NCBI GenBank assembly: GCA_037951165.1
Contig: JBBDHG010000004.1
Coordinates: forward strand, 2,968,501 to 3,032,500
Length of the DNA stretch: 64,000 bases
Direction of reading: 5' to 3'
Source: Lophius americanus
Taxonomy: Eukaryota > Chordata > Actinopteri > Lophiiformes > Lophiidae
The translations under genes and the position numbers were made by a program. Position 1 is the stretch's first letter. Every line of letters begins with the position of its first letter. Shown piece by piece: positions 37,901 through 52,289 of this stretch. Under the pieces are notes generated by a model. It was not told the origin of the DNA. It did not search any database and saw nothing but the letters and a program-made list of their open reading frames with translations.

Positions 37901-40900
37901 GCACATATAGCTACATGCTAGTGCACATATGTGTGCGGTGCTAATCTCTCTAAAACACAGGAAAAACCTGCAGTATCAGGCAACATTGTTTCTAGTCAAA
38001 TGTTCAGACCTTTGTCAGCTAGCTGAGTTTTTTAATTTGAATGTGATAATGAGTGCAAAGATGAGAAGGACTTGCTGCAACGACCTTCCCCCCGTATATT
38101 TAAGACTTTGTAATGCTAACAAAGACTGTTGCATTTTTGTTGATGATTCATTCTGTTCATTCAGTTCTGCTTTTATCTGGGTGTATTTGGCATGTAAAGT
38201 GTAGCCACATCCAAGTTAAACTGAAACATGGAATCGATAGAAAAGGGAGACATTTGGCAAGATGCTTATATAATGTCTAGGTCAGTGTGAATGCATTTCT
38301 CTTTCTGTATTTCTGCAACTCTTGATAGGAGGATGATTAATGTGTGCTTTGTAATAATATTCCAAGACTTTTCCATGGGAATCCGATGCTAATTTTCAAA
38401 ATGGAAATAAGATTACCATTTATTTTCTGTGTGCAGTTAGAAAGCAGTGATTATTTTCAAACTTGAGTCTAATTTATCTTTGTTTTATTTATTATATGCA
38501 TGAAATTCTATGACATTTGAACAAGAGCTTGTTAATTTCTTAATATATTACACAGTAATTGGTGCACGCTGTGAAAATGAACAGAGCTCAGACAGAACTA
38601 TCAACCTTTACGCTGATGTAAAAACTGTAAGTGTTTTTGCCACTACTTTAGCAAGTGGACAATAATTCACTGTGTATGTGCTCCGGCAATCGCTGCTGTC
38701 GCCTCGGTCTCAGGTGTTAGTAGTCATCCCTGGCAAAAAGCGGCTCAACCTGCATCAGTGCACACATAATCTATTTCCCTCAGTTTCCTTTTCCACTGGG
38801 AGATTGAGTTCTCATCACTCATCCCTCTCTATCATCCCCCAGTGATTGGCTTATTATGTCCTGCACAGATGAAGAGTCGGACATGCACCAATGCACACAT
38901 CATTGCCTCCACACACAAAAGCTTATGAGCCCATGTGCATATGCCCAGGCAGCCACACAAACACACACACACACACACACACATGCTGATTTAACAAATA
39001 CATCTACATCATGAAATCTAAAAGGATAACTTCTTTGTCCCTGGTAACACAGAGGCATTGCTCGAATGTGAAAGCACACTGGTGCCCAAATATGAGAAGA
39101 AAACCATCTCAAAGGCACTGAAATAATTTTGTGGCTGCACTGTAAAACCTGCCTCTGAGCATAGTTACAGAGGTTAATGTAGCAGTAAATATTACGCAAA
39201 AAGTACTCCGTCATTGTCAAAATCTAAATGTCAAAGTCGGTATACTTAGTCTTGATTAATGCTGAAATAAAGTCCTCATCGGCTCCGGAGCTTCTTTGTC
39301 AAATCTGGAAAAAAAAGAAGCAACCCAGGCACTTTCCTCATAATGCTATCAGGGTTTAAGGCCTTGGTTGTGGTTTTGAAAAATGTTGCAAATGGTGTCT
39401 TGCATTTTTCATAATGGGATCCATTGATTTTGAAGTTTGACCTATTTTTACCATGGTGTATTTGCTAGCCTCTTCGTCTTTCCCAAAATGTTAGGGATAT
39501 GCAACACTAAATCACTGGAGTGCCTGGTCAACGTTTTGAATTCATCTCTCTGGGCATGTTTGTTCGGAAGCAAAGCCTTACATTCTATAGTTGTATGCTG
39601 CCAAGCTGCAGCAGGCTATTTTAAGTCCATAGAAACTTTAATGCCGCATTACATCACATCAGCGAATTCATGCATCCAAATGTACCAGCTGTTGCTACCT
39701 GTTTCTGTTCAAGGAAAGCCATGCTGGTGCTCTCGTTTGACTAGGTCGAGGGCCCCAGCCATCTAGGAGTAGCTTCCCTTTTATAAAGAATTATTTCAAT
39801 TGGAAAAACCAACTGTGGTGAGGGTCTGTGTGGCGTTAGGCCATGCTCTATATTTAGATCTATAATTGATCTGTGGCTGAAGACAGTTCTGGTTTTATAA
39901 ACGGCAGCAACCTGAAATAATTCCTCAGTATTTTAGGTTTGATTTGATTTCAGTTTCAGTCAACAGCCAACGACAGAAAGAGAAGAGTGTGTCAGCCCCA
40001 TGCTGGAGTTAAGGGGTCCAGAAATCCCAAATCCCATCTTGTGTGTCTGAGTATGTGTGATGGAGGGAGCATGGCTGGGATGTTTTGCCTGTAGCAGGAG
40101 ATATATCGTTCTCTCTGTGGTGAACAGAGGTAACCACAAAAACCCTCAGCACCTAAAATCCCTCTCACTTATCCTCTTTTCAAAATCCTTTCATTTAAAG
40201 CCTCTCTACCTTTGTGTTTTCCACGATGCACTCTTATTTAACAAAGAATTTCATACTGTGTTTCTGACAAAGCCTTTGTTTTTCTTCAACTTCTACCCAC
40301 TCAGTTTTCAATCCATCTCTATTTCATGCATTATATATTCAAATGTAGTCCTACCTCTCAGTGTGATCAATCTCTGCCATTTCCATTTACTTTCCTTCTT
40401 TCTCCGTTTTTTTTCCTGCTCCTTCACTCATTCTGCATCTTCCAGACCTCTCCCAGAATGAAGGTGCAAAGACCTTGAGGGTGTGTGAAGGTCAGTGTCT
40501 TAAATGTTTGTAAGTCTGTGTGTTTCAGTGGCTGAAAGGTGAGGTGTGAGCAGTACCTGGTTGATTAATGTGCAATTTCTTCAGGAAAAGGGAACGAAGC
40601 GGGGTAGCAGGAAAGAGAGCGCCAGGAATTAGACCTTTCCATTGAGCCTGTTCGAAGCAGGAACGGTACTTTTATGATGATAGTGGAATTACTGAATCGG
40701 ACATCTGTGTGAAAACTCAAGCTGGTAAGGTGGCAGTGCCGGACAGGTGTGTGATGCTTTGATAAGATATCAGATGGGTGAAACAGAACCCGAAGGATTA
40801 GAAAGCAATTAGAAACAACTAGCAGCTAACTCAAAGAAGAAGAAAATAAAGTGAAAAGTCATATAAACTGGCAAAGCAGATCAGCAGCAGAGTATTAGAT

Positions 40901-41159
40901 TAACCACCAAATGACAGGGAACAGAAATGATTGCTGATCAAATCATGTGTCAAAGGTCACAGACTCCAATGCTGCTGTGATAAACTTCATACCTTTTGCG
41001 TGCAGAATGCCGACCCACCACATCTGTGCTATGCTACCATTAGTTTATTCAGTGTGAACAAACAAAGGTGTCATATAGAGGGAGCTCTGTAAAAAGGGGC
41101 TAATGTGTCTACTCGGTCTCAGAGTTTGGATTTAGTTTAAGTAAAAGTAAAGCAAAGTT
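34006..41159. other. Gene desert with simple repeats
   Basis: No coding exon is recognised. It contains a CT microsatellite at 34887-34941, a triple CATATTT repeat near 36870, two short relics of widespread fish repeats (about 36045-36120 and 37138-37205), and a short CA tract at 38958-38982. Open frames around 35676, 39437 and 40057 have no recognisable motif. Confidence 0.5.
36045..36120 (+). repeat. Fragment of a widespread fish repeat
   Basis: GCAGGATAACCCAAAAAACT followed by TTTAACCAATTTCAATTAAA resembles a common vertebrate repeat with GCAGGATTAC...AAACT...GGATTTC. A second relic, with AGATTTTCATGACATG, lies at about 42465-42560. Family not named. Confidence 0.4.
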
Positions 41160-41228
41160 TAGCACTTTGAGATTTGATCCAAATGTAAAATGCGTTATAA
41201 ATAGATTAAATGTTTTTATTATTATTAA
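41160..41228 (+). mobile_element. L2-type LINE 3' tail
   Basis: AGCACTTTGAGATTTGATCC then AAATGTAAAATGCGTTATAA and an (ATT)n end. It matches 10895-10946 in the same orientation and is only the tail. Confidence 0.7.
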
Positions 41229-42844
41229 AGTTCCCCCTGTACCGGCAGTGGAGCTATAAGGGAGAAATAAGTTGTGTGTGTATAGTGTGGGTGGTAGAGT
41301 GTAATAAAAGAAACTTCTCACTTTTTGCAGAAATCTCTGATACAGTGCCCTTGAGCAAGGTAGTTTTAGATTATAAAGTAATATATTAAAAAAATGTATG
41401 GTCCTGTCCCTCCAGCTAGAGTTACTGTTTTCTACTGATATACAAAAAGGATAAAAATGTCAGGAAAGATAATTTTATGACTGCGGTGAGTATCCCCCAC
41501 AATTACATCAGCAGCCTACCAATGCAAAGACTATCCATCCTCTATCCAACTATTTCCTAGGTGTAGGAAAAAATTCATGCAGATTCCTCCATTAATGTCT
41601 GAGTTATTGCAAGCCTGTAAATCTACTGAATATCTCTCCAATACTCTGTAGCCGGTCGTCTCCTGCGCTTTCCACTTCAGTGTCTCATCCCAGCCCACTG
41701 CACCATCAGCTCCACCCCCAAAGGAACATCAAAGGAGTCATAGGAACAAAGGCATCAATAGCCACGTTTTGACACCACAACTCCACACGGCATATTATTT
41801 TATTCTATTTCATTTTTAATGCTGTGAAACACGTCACCTCACCCACATGTAATCACCTCTAGGATATGCCAAAACCGTCGTGTAGTAGGGAAACCAGTTT
41901 TTGTTCTCAGTCTTGAACTTGAGTGGATAGATGTGGATGAGGGCACTTCAGTTCTCCCATCACCGAAGCCTCGGCCTGGGTCAAGGTTACATTCTGCCTA
42001 CATAGACCAGGTGGATGGGGAAGATATAGACATGGCACTTCCAACCACTTCCAACGAAAACCCCCTCTGTGTCTGTGCATACATAACCGCTCACTGCTCA
42101 AGACCACAGGGTTAAGTACTACAAAGCTAGGAGGAGGGCAGGAAATGATAGGTTAGATGAGGGATTGAAGGGTGTATTGATCTAGAAGGAGAAAGGCAGA
42201 GTGATGAAGGTGAAAGATTAATAATCACAAAGTCCTTTGCTTAGAGTCTTCTAGATGTAGTTCTATCCACAACCACCAGTTTTGTTTGTGCCTGCATTTG
42301 TTGAACCTTAACTCCTCTAGAGAAGATTTACTTAGACGTGAGAGGGGAAGCTACCATGTATATGCCATATCCGTGACAGGATTTGTTCTGGGAGCATTTC
42401 ATGCAATATTGAACTGAATGGAAAGCATTTTGACACGTTATTGCATTATAGGTCCATAATTACCTCCACTAAGAGTCTGTTAGGATTACATGTAAATTGC
42501 TTAACAGATTTTCATGACATGCTTCGTAAGAGTGAGGCACGAGACCAAAATTTTTTGAGATAACACATTTTCCTATTGTTTAATTTAATAGAAAAGGAAC
42601 TTTTGCGCCTGTATGCACTCTACTGAGTCAAATCAGTCCTTTCCAGAAACCTTCCTGAAAATATACAGTTACAATTCAGTAGGAGATTAAAAGCTTTCCC
42701 CTATCATTCACACAGTTCATGCCTAAACTGATCTACAGTCACATCATGTGCATAAGTGTAATCCTGCAGGAGACAAAGTTCTTGGTGAGATCCATCCTTT
42801 CTATAAAGCAGAACACAACCACACATAGTGATTATGCTTTCATA

Positions 42845-43226
42845 TACACAGATGAGCCATTACATTAAAACCACCTGCCTAATGTTGCGTATGTCCCCCC
42901 CTAATGCCACCAAAACTGCAATGCATTCTACTTGGATGGGCTAGCCTGTGCTCTCCTCGTGCATCAGTGAACATTCAAAACTCTTCACCCTATTACCAGT
43001 TCACCAGTTGTCCTTCCTTAGTCCACTTTCGTAGGTACTACCCACTGCAGATGGGTAATACCCAACAAAACCTGCTGTTCTGGAGATGCTGTCATTTCAT
43101 CCTAATTTTTGTTGCTCAGATCCTTACACTTTCCCATTTTCCCTGATTCAAACAGACTAACCTAAGCACAAAATGTTCTTAGCCATTATCAGGTGCAACT
43201 GTAAACACAATAATCAATGCTATTTT
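42845..43226 (-). mobile_element. Deleted Tc1-like element
   Basis: The left end reads TACACAGATGAGCCATTACA then TTAAAACCACCTGCCTAATG, typical of a fish Tc1-like family. The interior keeps matches to the transposase N-terminal coding region in reverse (CACTGCAGATGGG, TCTGGAGATGCTGTCA, TCCTTACACTTTCCCATTTT). The core is deleted. The right end near 43190-43226 is strongly decayed. Confidence 0.65.
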
Positions 43227-43228
43227 GA

Positions 43229-44154
43229 CTTCATCTCTCAGTGCTCGTGATGTCACGGCTGAGGAATGTATTTGTGTTTTTGTTCTTCCTCTGCAATTCC
43301 AACGTAATAAGCTATCAGCGGAATGTGTGAAGAGTTAAAGGGTACTCCGACTGTCAAGACTCGTATGCTTTACAACATATTTGATGGTATCAACTGTATA
43401 AATGCGACATTCAATTTACTGTACATCCCTTAGTTTGTACTAATTTAAAAAAAAAAAATTTAATACGTAGGTCGGCATTGCTGTTTACTTTGCAATGTAT
43501 TCTGCATACAGACGTGGGTTCTTTGGAAATTGTTTACGTGCATATGTGTCCTAATGACAGTATTTTATGTGTTAATGGCATAATGATGCCATAAATGAAT
43601 GTCTTCTGAATGTCTTTAATGTTGGGGTTCCCTTTAAGAGCAGACAAGGTGCATTTGTGTGTGTAAGTGTGTTTGTGTTTGAGTGGGTGTGTGCGTGTGT
43701 GTGTGTGTTAGAGTATGCTTGTGTGGGGGAGATTGCTTTCATTGGACTTTTAATCAGGACGTCACACTCTCAGTTCCAATTCGATACAGCAGGCAAAGCT
43801 ATCCAGTTGGCTGCTCCTGAACAACAACACCCTCTAAAAGTAGATAATATTTCCACTCTCCTACTCAAAGAGAATCGACAACTCTCCTCCTCTCTCACGC
43901 TCTCTTTCTCTATCTGTCTGTTTCCCCTTACCTCTATTCCTCCTCCTCATTTGCAGTCCATACCAGATGGATGTTGTGAGAAAATGAAAATCCACAATAA
44001 CTGGAAGGTATTCAGGTATGAGAATGTATCTTGTCACGTGGAAAAATTGGAAACAACAGAATCTAATATAACCAGCCACCAATATAATTCAGTGTTTTGT
44101 CCTCTGGTCTTCCACATGTCATAAACTGTTTTCAAAGATCATCAGATGCCAGGC
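43229..44154. other. No gene recognised
   Basis: A GT-rich stretch (43656-43710) and a CT-rich stretch (43880-43950) make long open frames, but their translations are repeat-driven. Nothing else is supported. Confidence 0.5.
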
Positions 44155-44332
<178 letters not shown>

Positions 44333-46390
44333 GTGTATAACACACTGCAGAGATGCAACTCAAAAATCATTGGGTTTTTGTTTTTGGCATCTGCAGTGAC
44401 TACATGTGATCCTTGCACTTTGTTTTAAATGTCAGACGACATTATTCTAGTTTCTTCCAATTAATTGACTCATCTATCTTCCATTTCATGAGATGGTCGT
44501 GGACTCATCTCCAGCCTCCGCTCCCATCTTTTTGGAGTCATTATGTAGAAAAAAGAAAAAGGAAAAGAGAGGTGTTGAATATGTGTGTAAACAATTGCCA
44601 TATGTTTGGATTTTTATGAATAAAGAAAAAATTTAAACTGCAAGAAGAGATAAATATGATCATTTCCAGCCAATGAAATTAAAGTATTGTTCAGTGTTGA
44701 TGTCCAACAATCATTCCATTGTCTCTCCTGAGGGATTGTATTCATAGATTTACTTCAGCAGCAGACACAACAGATGCTATGCACAAACCCAAACATAGTC
44801 AAACTTTTCTATGAAGCGTAGAAAAATGCTTGTAAGGCAGCTGATAGATCACACAGTACAAGATAGAATGCAAAAACCTCTGCTTAACATTCCTGAAGGC
44901 AATCATTTAGCAGCTCACAAGGCTGCCAAGTACTGGTTTACGATCAAGGACCCACAAAATAAAGTACTTCAAAAAAAACAGCATGCCCTAGTAATGGAAC
45001 CTGACTGTCTGTACTAAGTGCGTAGAAATCCATTCAGTATTTGTTTAGATATTTCACTCAAAACATCAATTGAGGACCTTTTGGTGACTCAAGAGGAAAA
45101 GTCATTGAGGTCATTAGTCTTCATCAGAAGTGGGATCCTCCATTACATGGAGTTGGAATTTCATTTTTAAACCAGGCTTCTAACTTCCAAATAGAATAAT
45201 TTTATTTTCATCATCCATAATTGAGTGTGAATGCAGTGACAATAACATAAAAAGACAATCCCTGGGCTTATCCATTTGTGCAGACCAGACACAACAGATG
45301 CAACAAGAGAACAGACGTAAAACATAATGTATGAAACTCTACCACAATGACAATTTAGGATATCTGTCTTTTTCTAAACACTTTGCTTTTCTTTACTGAA
45401 ATGATAATTTGCCTGTGAAGGACATTAATTAAAGTTTGAAAAAGTTTCTGTTCTAATTTTGAAACAATATCATATTGATGCAAGCTTTCACTGAAGCTGC
45501 ACTATATTAGACAGTTAAAATGTGCTTCATTAGGCTACTTTTCATTTTCATATGCTGAAAACGTTAAAGAGCCTTTTCCTTTTCACTTTTACTTGACTAA
45601 AGAACATGTGTACATTTGCCACCTCATTTGTTGCTCATCTTCTTGAATTGATAGCTGACATGCCTTGAAGTACTGTATATTAACACAAGCATAAGGAAGT
45701 AGCCCCTCAGGCTTCAATGTAATTGTTCGTTGCTATTGGTGTGTGCTTTGTGCCTAAGAGCAGATGAATATAAAATGTATTGTTGTGTCAACGCCCCCTC
45801 CTTCACAGCGGCTCTCTTGACCAAAGAAATTCCTGCACAGATGGGCTACTCACAGACTGACAGTCTGTTGCTGCCATGGACGCACGTTCTTTTGCCTGTG
45901 AGCTGAGAAGTCACTCACTGCCGCAGATGAGTGTGCTGTGCTGGTGGTTTTGCTGCTGACTGAGGCCTGTCACTCTTGCAGTGACCTATTCTTTAGTTCA
46001 TACAATTTTCTATTATTGCAGCATCACTATCACTATCATCATTTTTTTGTATCCAAATAGCCCTTATCCCATTAGCAATAAGAAAACAGTAAATAATTAA
46101 ATGATTCATTTTAGTTTGCAGATTTTCTGTTGATATAACTTAAATATTGTGTTTCCAATCCTAGCTTAAGACACTTGGTGACAGTTTTGAAAAGACGCAC
46201 TAAATAAAGTTTCTCATACACATCTATTTAGCTTGCCTGTCGATTACTCGATTTTGGAATCTTGGCATAATTATATCCACTGAGTCAGGTCAATTATATC
46301 ATCATCACCACCGGGGCTTCCGCCTCATGCGCCCTAGATCCTTCCCGGTTAATGTGATAACTCAAAACTTATGTCATGGATCATTTTCAA

Positions 46391-46640
46391 ATTTTATAAC
46401 CACATAGACCTAAGTGGGAAAAATAATTGGATTGATTTTGGGAGAGGTCAGTTGCATATTTCCAAAAGGGGAGCTTTATCTCCAAAGGATTTTGGGTCAT
46501 AATTTCTCAACCATTGGTCCGATTTAGTCCACATTTGGTGCATATGAAATATGAATATCATATTTACTCTAATAGTTCATGTTTTACTCACTAGGGGTAG
46601 CTTTTTAATGAATATGGTGAATAACACTGTTTTTCTAAGA
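46391..46640 (+). repeat. Dispersed repeat, copy A of three
   Basis: It shares ordered blocks with 52768-53040 and with the reverse complement of 54275-54545: TATAACCACATAGACCTAAG, a GATTTTGGGAGAGGTCA block, TTGGTCCGATTTAGTCCACA, ACTCTAATAGTTCATG and ACTAGGGGTAGCTTTTTAAT. There is no coding capacity and no clear terminal repeats. The family is not identified. Confidence 0.7.
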
Positions 46641-47734
46641 TAACTTCACATTTAATTTAAGGAGTGCAATAAGGGGCTTTTCATGTAGAATGCATGGGAC
46701 TTGTGGCTTTCTGGGGATATACCCTTAATGGTGGGGACGACATCATATTTTAGGAAGAAGTCAGATAAAGTCACCTTCTAGTAGAGTTTAAGAAAGAGGG
46801 AAAAAAAGTCCTCCATCCATTCCTTTCTCCAGATGCGCATCATTATTGTATGTCCCATGTTACATTACAAAATCCACTCATCCAGATTTTTTAACAGTCC
46901 TTTGGTCCTTTCTGCCTAATATTGCTGACAACCAAACCAACAAAGGGACCTGAGTGAAAACGTAGCGTTCTTGGCAGAAGTAGCAAACACCATATTTTGG
47001 AAAATTGGCGCCTCAGCAATCATCATCGTTGTATTAAACCGAAACAGTCAGCTGGTGGAAAGTACATGTGGGGAAACAAAAAAAACAACCAATCTGATGG
47101 CCTGTAGGTCGAATGATAATGACAGGTGGGGTAACTGGTATTTAGGCCATTCGAGCTATACCCAGTATAACTCTGTGTGAGGGTGAGCCTATATAAATGA
47201 GCTTTTAAGCTGTGGCTAGTGAAACAGCATTCTTTGGAGCTGTGTCATTTATCCCCCTCATCCCCTCCTAAGCTGGGCATCCAGACAGTCGCTGGAGGAT
47301 CTTACTTGGTTTTGGGAAGTGAGGGAATCATTTGGGGTGGTGACCCAGATGCCCTGATCTTCTGTCCATCACGCCTCTGTTTCACGTCTGAAAAAAAGCT
47401 CATCTCCCGGAAGCCATGCTCATCACTGTCTGGGAAACGTCAGGAATTTATTTGGGTAAGACCTTCGTTGTCCGCAGTTGCATGATAACAAAACTTCTCT
47501 TCCCTGTTAGGCAGTAACCTCTTTTCTCATCATGGTAACAGAGTAACGTCTGGTTTGTTTCAGTTCGAAAAGTTTTTCTTTTTCTTTAGAACATGTAACA
47601 GTGCCTGTCACACTTAATGTTGTGTGTTCCCCGTGTGGCTGTTGGATTACAGTTGCCATGGTTTCTTCTGTTTTGATCATTTCTCTTATAATGCAATGGT
47701 AGCTGGTTGCTGTGAAAAATGAACAAACAAACAC

Positions 47735-47813
47735 ACACGCACACATACACACACATACACCCACACACGCACGCACACACACACACCCACACACACACCC
47801 ACACACACACACG

Positions 47814-47850
<37 letters not shown>
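47735..47850. repeat. Interrupted (CA)n microsatellite
   Basis: CA units with CG, CCAC, CAT and AAAC interruptions over about 115 bases. Confidence 0.95.
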
Positions 47851-47851
<1 letters not shown>

Positions 47852-48851
47852 AGCGTATATTTTATGTCAGTAAATGCTGCTAACCACCTCCACATCCTTG
47901 TCCTTTCTCAAAGACAGCAGCCTCAGGACAAATAACTGCTCCTCTCACATTATCATGCTCTCTCTTATATTCATCACACCTCTCTCTCTCTTTTTCTCTT
48001 TATCACCCTCTCATTCCCTCACTCTCCACATACTTCCTTTCCCCTCCTTTCAGCTTTACTGTCACCACTCTCTATCCATCCTGGCCCCAATTCTCCTGCA
48101 ATTCACTTTATCTCTCCTCAGTCAATGCTGTATTGATTTTCGCGTGGCTCTCCTGTCATATCTCCATATCTCTTAATTCCTACACTCACTCCATCTCACT
48201 TCACCATGCTACATGCATTACTCATCTCTTTCCCACTTTGCTATAAAATAATGATCTTTCATGATTTTTCCTTTCAAATTTTTTTCATTTTCACTCTCAT
48301 CATGTACCTCACTTACTTTTAGATTTTTTTTTATAGCTCTTCTCCTTAACTGTCATTTTGGTGTTCAAGGATGTTGCACAACTACATGATTGTAGGGTGA
48401 AATACTGCCCTTCTCTCTGACCGTCTCACTGTACCGTTCTGAAGATTTAAGTCCGTGCAATTCTTCCTCTCAGTGTTGTTTCTCATGTACAATGTTAGAC
48501 TAAATATAATCTATTACATTCTTTATCAGTTGAAACTTTACTTTTCGGTATTGTCTTTTACAATTGTATTATTTTGTAGTTAATCTTAGGCCCTGGTTTT
48601 ACATTTACTCCTTAGACACTTAACTTAACTTCATTATGAATTAATTATATATTGTTTGCACAATGATTTTCTTCAGGCCATTACAGTATTACAGCTGACA
48701 GGTGAAAAGTTGATGTGGTTAAAATCGAAGCATTGTAATTCATGATTGTAAAACAACATTGAGTTCAAGTTGTGGACATGATATTGGTCCAAATGTGCAT
48801 ATTTAGTTTTGCTTGACAAACATGTCAGATCTATGGAAGAACTAATGATAA

Positions 48852-48972
48852 GGTCTTGATGCCGGATTCTTTGCAAATCTTGTGGAGGACGCCTCGATGG
48901 GTCAGTGCTGATCTGGCAACAAAGGAGAACCTACATATAAGGTAGGTTGTCAAAATGTTACAGTGGATTTAT
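48852..48972 (+). mobile_element. End fragment of a Tc1-like element
   Basis: GGACGCCTCGATGGGTCAGT, then CTGATCTGGCAACAAAGGAG, CCTACATATAAGGTAGG and AATGTTACAG correspond to the transposase C terminus and right end of the family seen at 16641 and 42845, in the opposite orientation. Only about 120 bases remain. Confidence 0.5.
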
Positions 48973-51900
48973 GAAATATCTAGTGGCAAGAATGCAAGGA
49001 TAATTTATTTTGAATGGGATGGATACTGGACAAATGGCTTACAGACTTTGAAGGCATCTCACCAAATGAGATCAAGCTGATCTGTACTTAGTGATGAGCA
49101 AAGTCCATGCTTTCTCTTAGATATGAGACACAGACATTGTCTTCCCATGGATATTAACAGGCTATCTCCATTGTAAAGTGACACAATCCTTGATGCACTT
49201 CAGTATAGCAAAGGTGACTCACTAGATGTAACCGACTAGTTTGACAGTGGTGGGGGTAGTGGGACAGCCTGAAGGCCTTTTAGACATGGGCACTTAGCTA
49301 AGGTGTCTGACAATACATACCTGCATTGAGTCTGAATCTGAAACATGATGCCTTCAAAATCTCAAAAATACGACTACATGTCATCTGAGCTATATATGCA
49401 AATAGTTCTTCTTCGTGTCTTGTAAAAATAATGAACAGAGGCAGAGAGAAGGGGGTCGGCATGCTGCAACGGTCCAATGCCAGCTGTTCATCTTAGATCA
49501 CTAAGTAACAGAAAAAAACCCACGATAATCAAATTATTCATTTTCATTTGCAATTTTGCATTTGTCTTTTATTTTCAACACTTTATCAAACATCAAATGC
49601 ACATTGTATCCTTTTGTATTTATATGTGCCAAACATAGAACTGAAAAAAATATGAAAAAAAATAGGACCAAAACACTGCAAGACTGAAGACACATTTAAA
49701 GCTTATAAAACTAACAGTTAAGTGAATAATAAACAAATATGTCATGTACAAAACACATGAACATTTTAATTCAATGACAACTGAACAAATAACATCAGCT
49801 AATGAAGTCCATATGATATTTTTAAAAGCTCCAGAATATATAACTAAGTAAACATTCAATTGAGCTGGATTTATGAACTGAGACTGGCTGTTGGTGGCTG
49901 AGACACCAGTGGTTTTTAAGATATTTTGCTGTTGTTCCTGACATATAAACACATTTTTACTATTAGCCAGTGTATTTGTTATTAGTCTTGTGTTTGAAAT
50001 AGAGTTAAGAGTTTTTGAAAAAATAAACTTTTTTTCTGACAGAGCACCTGAATCTAGAATACAACCATGTGTTTTCATTATTTGCAATTCTGTGGGGGTG
50101 ATTACACTTCATATTCACATGGCAAAAATAGCCACAATGAAAGGAAGGCAAAAATTCTTAAATATAATCAAATTGTCTGGTGGGCCAAAACTTAAAAAAA
50201 AGTGTTATTTGCTTATTACAAGCAATGAAACTTTGTTTCAAAATTTTCATGTTTTGATTGTACTGTTAAGCATCTAAGAATCAATCGGAATTAATCATTT
50301 GACAAACACCATAATTTCCTCAATCTTGTTCTATTGTCCATCTATCCATCCCGCCATCCATCGCGCAGTGTAGCTTGCTAAATCCTAGTTGGAATATCTT
50401 AATGACACAAAGTTAGACGTTTTTTCTTAACATGAGGTTATTTTCTTATACAAAGCATGCTTGACAAGAATATTTTTCTAGTTGATAAACAATCCCAGAC
50501 TCAGATCCCAGAAATAAGCCTTTTTTTACTTACTTCTTTTTTTATTTTGCAACCTTTGTCCCCTCACCCTGTCTTCTTTACCCCTTTTTAGGCATCTCCT
50601 CTCTCACCGGACTTCTCTTATCTTTTCCCTCCCCAATTTCTCCTTCAGCTGCCACTTTCCATCCAGATCACGTCCCATTTGTTCGCTATTTCCCTCCCAC
50701 TCTATCCCATTTTTGTCTTTTATCTTATGCCATCCTTGCTCACAGCACATAATAGCTTTTTGATACCCTCCGTTTTTCTATCGTCCATCGCCCTGTTTCC
50801 GTCAGCTTCCACTCTCATATTCCTCTTTTAATCCTTAAATTTGACAAACACACTCACTCATACACACATCTTCCTGCTCAACCCCCTGCTCACGGCAAGG
50901 TCTGTTTTTACTGATAAGACTCCCAGTAACACCCACCCATATACACGCACGCACGCACACACACGCACGCACGCGCACGCACACGCACGCACGCACGCAC
51001 ACACACCCACACACACACACAGGAAAATAAGATGATTTGGCAGCGCCAACATCGTTATCATCTCAGCTAACTGCTATTCCTCTCTCCCCTAATGCCATTG
51101 CTAATGAATGTGTCATTGCCAATCTTCTCCCTGAGCCAAATTAAATGGATGGTAGGGGGAAATCAGCAAGAGAAAACAACAGCTTTCTCTCTAAACTCTC
51201 TCTTTTTCTCTCTAAACCCATTTTGTTTGGGGGCTGCACCCAAGACAGGGTAGAAGTTAAAATGCCGTGTCTGGCTCACGTAGATGGAGCAGCAGATAGG
51301 CTACGTGAGACCAGGGGTTGAGCTACAGGGCGCACAGTTTATTGGTGTCAGACAGACATAAAGTGTTTCGAATAACCCACAGAGAAGAACCTTTTGTTCA
51401 TCATGCTAAACATTTTTTCCTTCTAACGGGAAATACATGCATCAACATTTTCATGCAAATGATAATTCAGTGCAAGTTTTATGGTTAAGAAATCTAACCC
51501 ACCATTAATGTCATCATTGAATTCAAAGATCTGTCACTTCATTTGTGACTGAAAAACAAAAAGAAAGATCTGATTTCAGAACATAATAAACATGAACATG
51601 TTTGTGTCGGAGCCTCTAGGTGGATTTCTGGGGTGGTGGTGGAGATTTAAAGAGCAGGTAGGCTTGCTGACTTACAATGCTGAAGCGGGGTAGTTGCGGC
51701 ATAAGCAGAGCAGAAGGGAGAGATGGGAAATTTGCAGTTTAATTACACCGCCGAATATGGAGGGTGTGGCTGGTAAATGATTGCGGAAGGTGTGCTATGT
51801 CATGTGAGTATTTAGAGCAGCTCCAGTTAACTGCTGAACTAACTCGCAGGCGTCGCTCCATTTAGTATTTTAATCTCTAAACATGTACCATAGGATATGT

Positions 51901-52279
51901 ACATCTTATACTATAGCATCACATTTTCCCCTCATATTAAATCTTGTATCCCAACCAAAATTAACTGCATTTATCAATCTCTATTTTGTTATACTGTTTA
52001 CTGTACTATATTATATTTCTATATTAGTGCTAAGTATAATTACGTAAACATGTTAATGTTGGGCATATTCCATAAATGTGAGGCTTTTATAGACTGGCTG
52101 ACATCTATATAGTATATATCTTCTATAGTTTCTGTGCTTACATTAGGTTTTCTTTTTTTAAATAGATTTTTAATCTCTCTATTTATCTGTATTTATGTCA
52201 ATCCTTGCATTGCTGCAACAACTACATTTCCAATCCAGGGAAATGTTGAAAACAAAAATAAGGAAAAAAATGATACTTT
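48973..52279. other. No gene recognised
   Basis: AT-rich, with pyrimidine-rich stretches at 50520-50830. Open frames near 49620-50277 have no known motif. An imperfect CA/CG tract at 50943-51020 is listed separately. Confidence 0.5.
50943..51020. repeat. CA/CG alternating purine-pyrimidine tract
   Basis: About 78 bases of ACGC, ACAC and GCGC units, broken only by a single CCCAC, so nearly every base alternates purine and pyrimidine. CpG is frequent, unlike the CA tracts at 44155 and 47735. Such DNA favours the Z form. Confidence 0.9.
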
Positions 52280-52289
52280 TTGATTCGAA

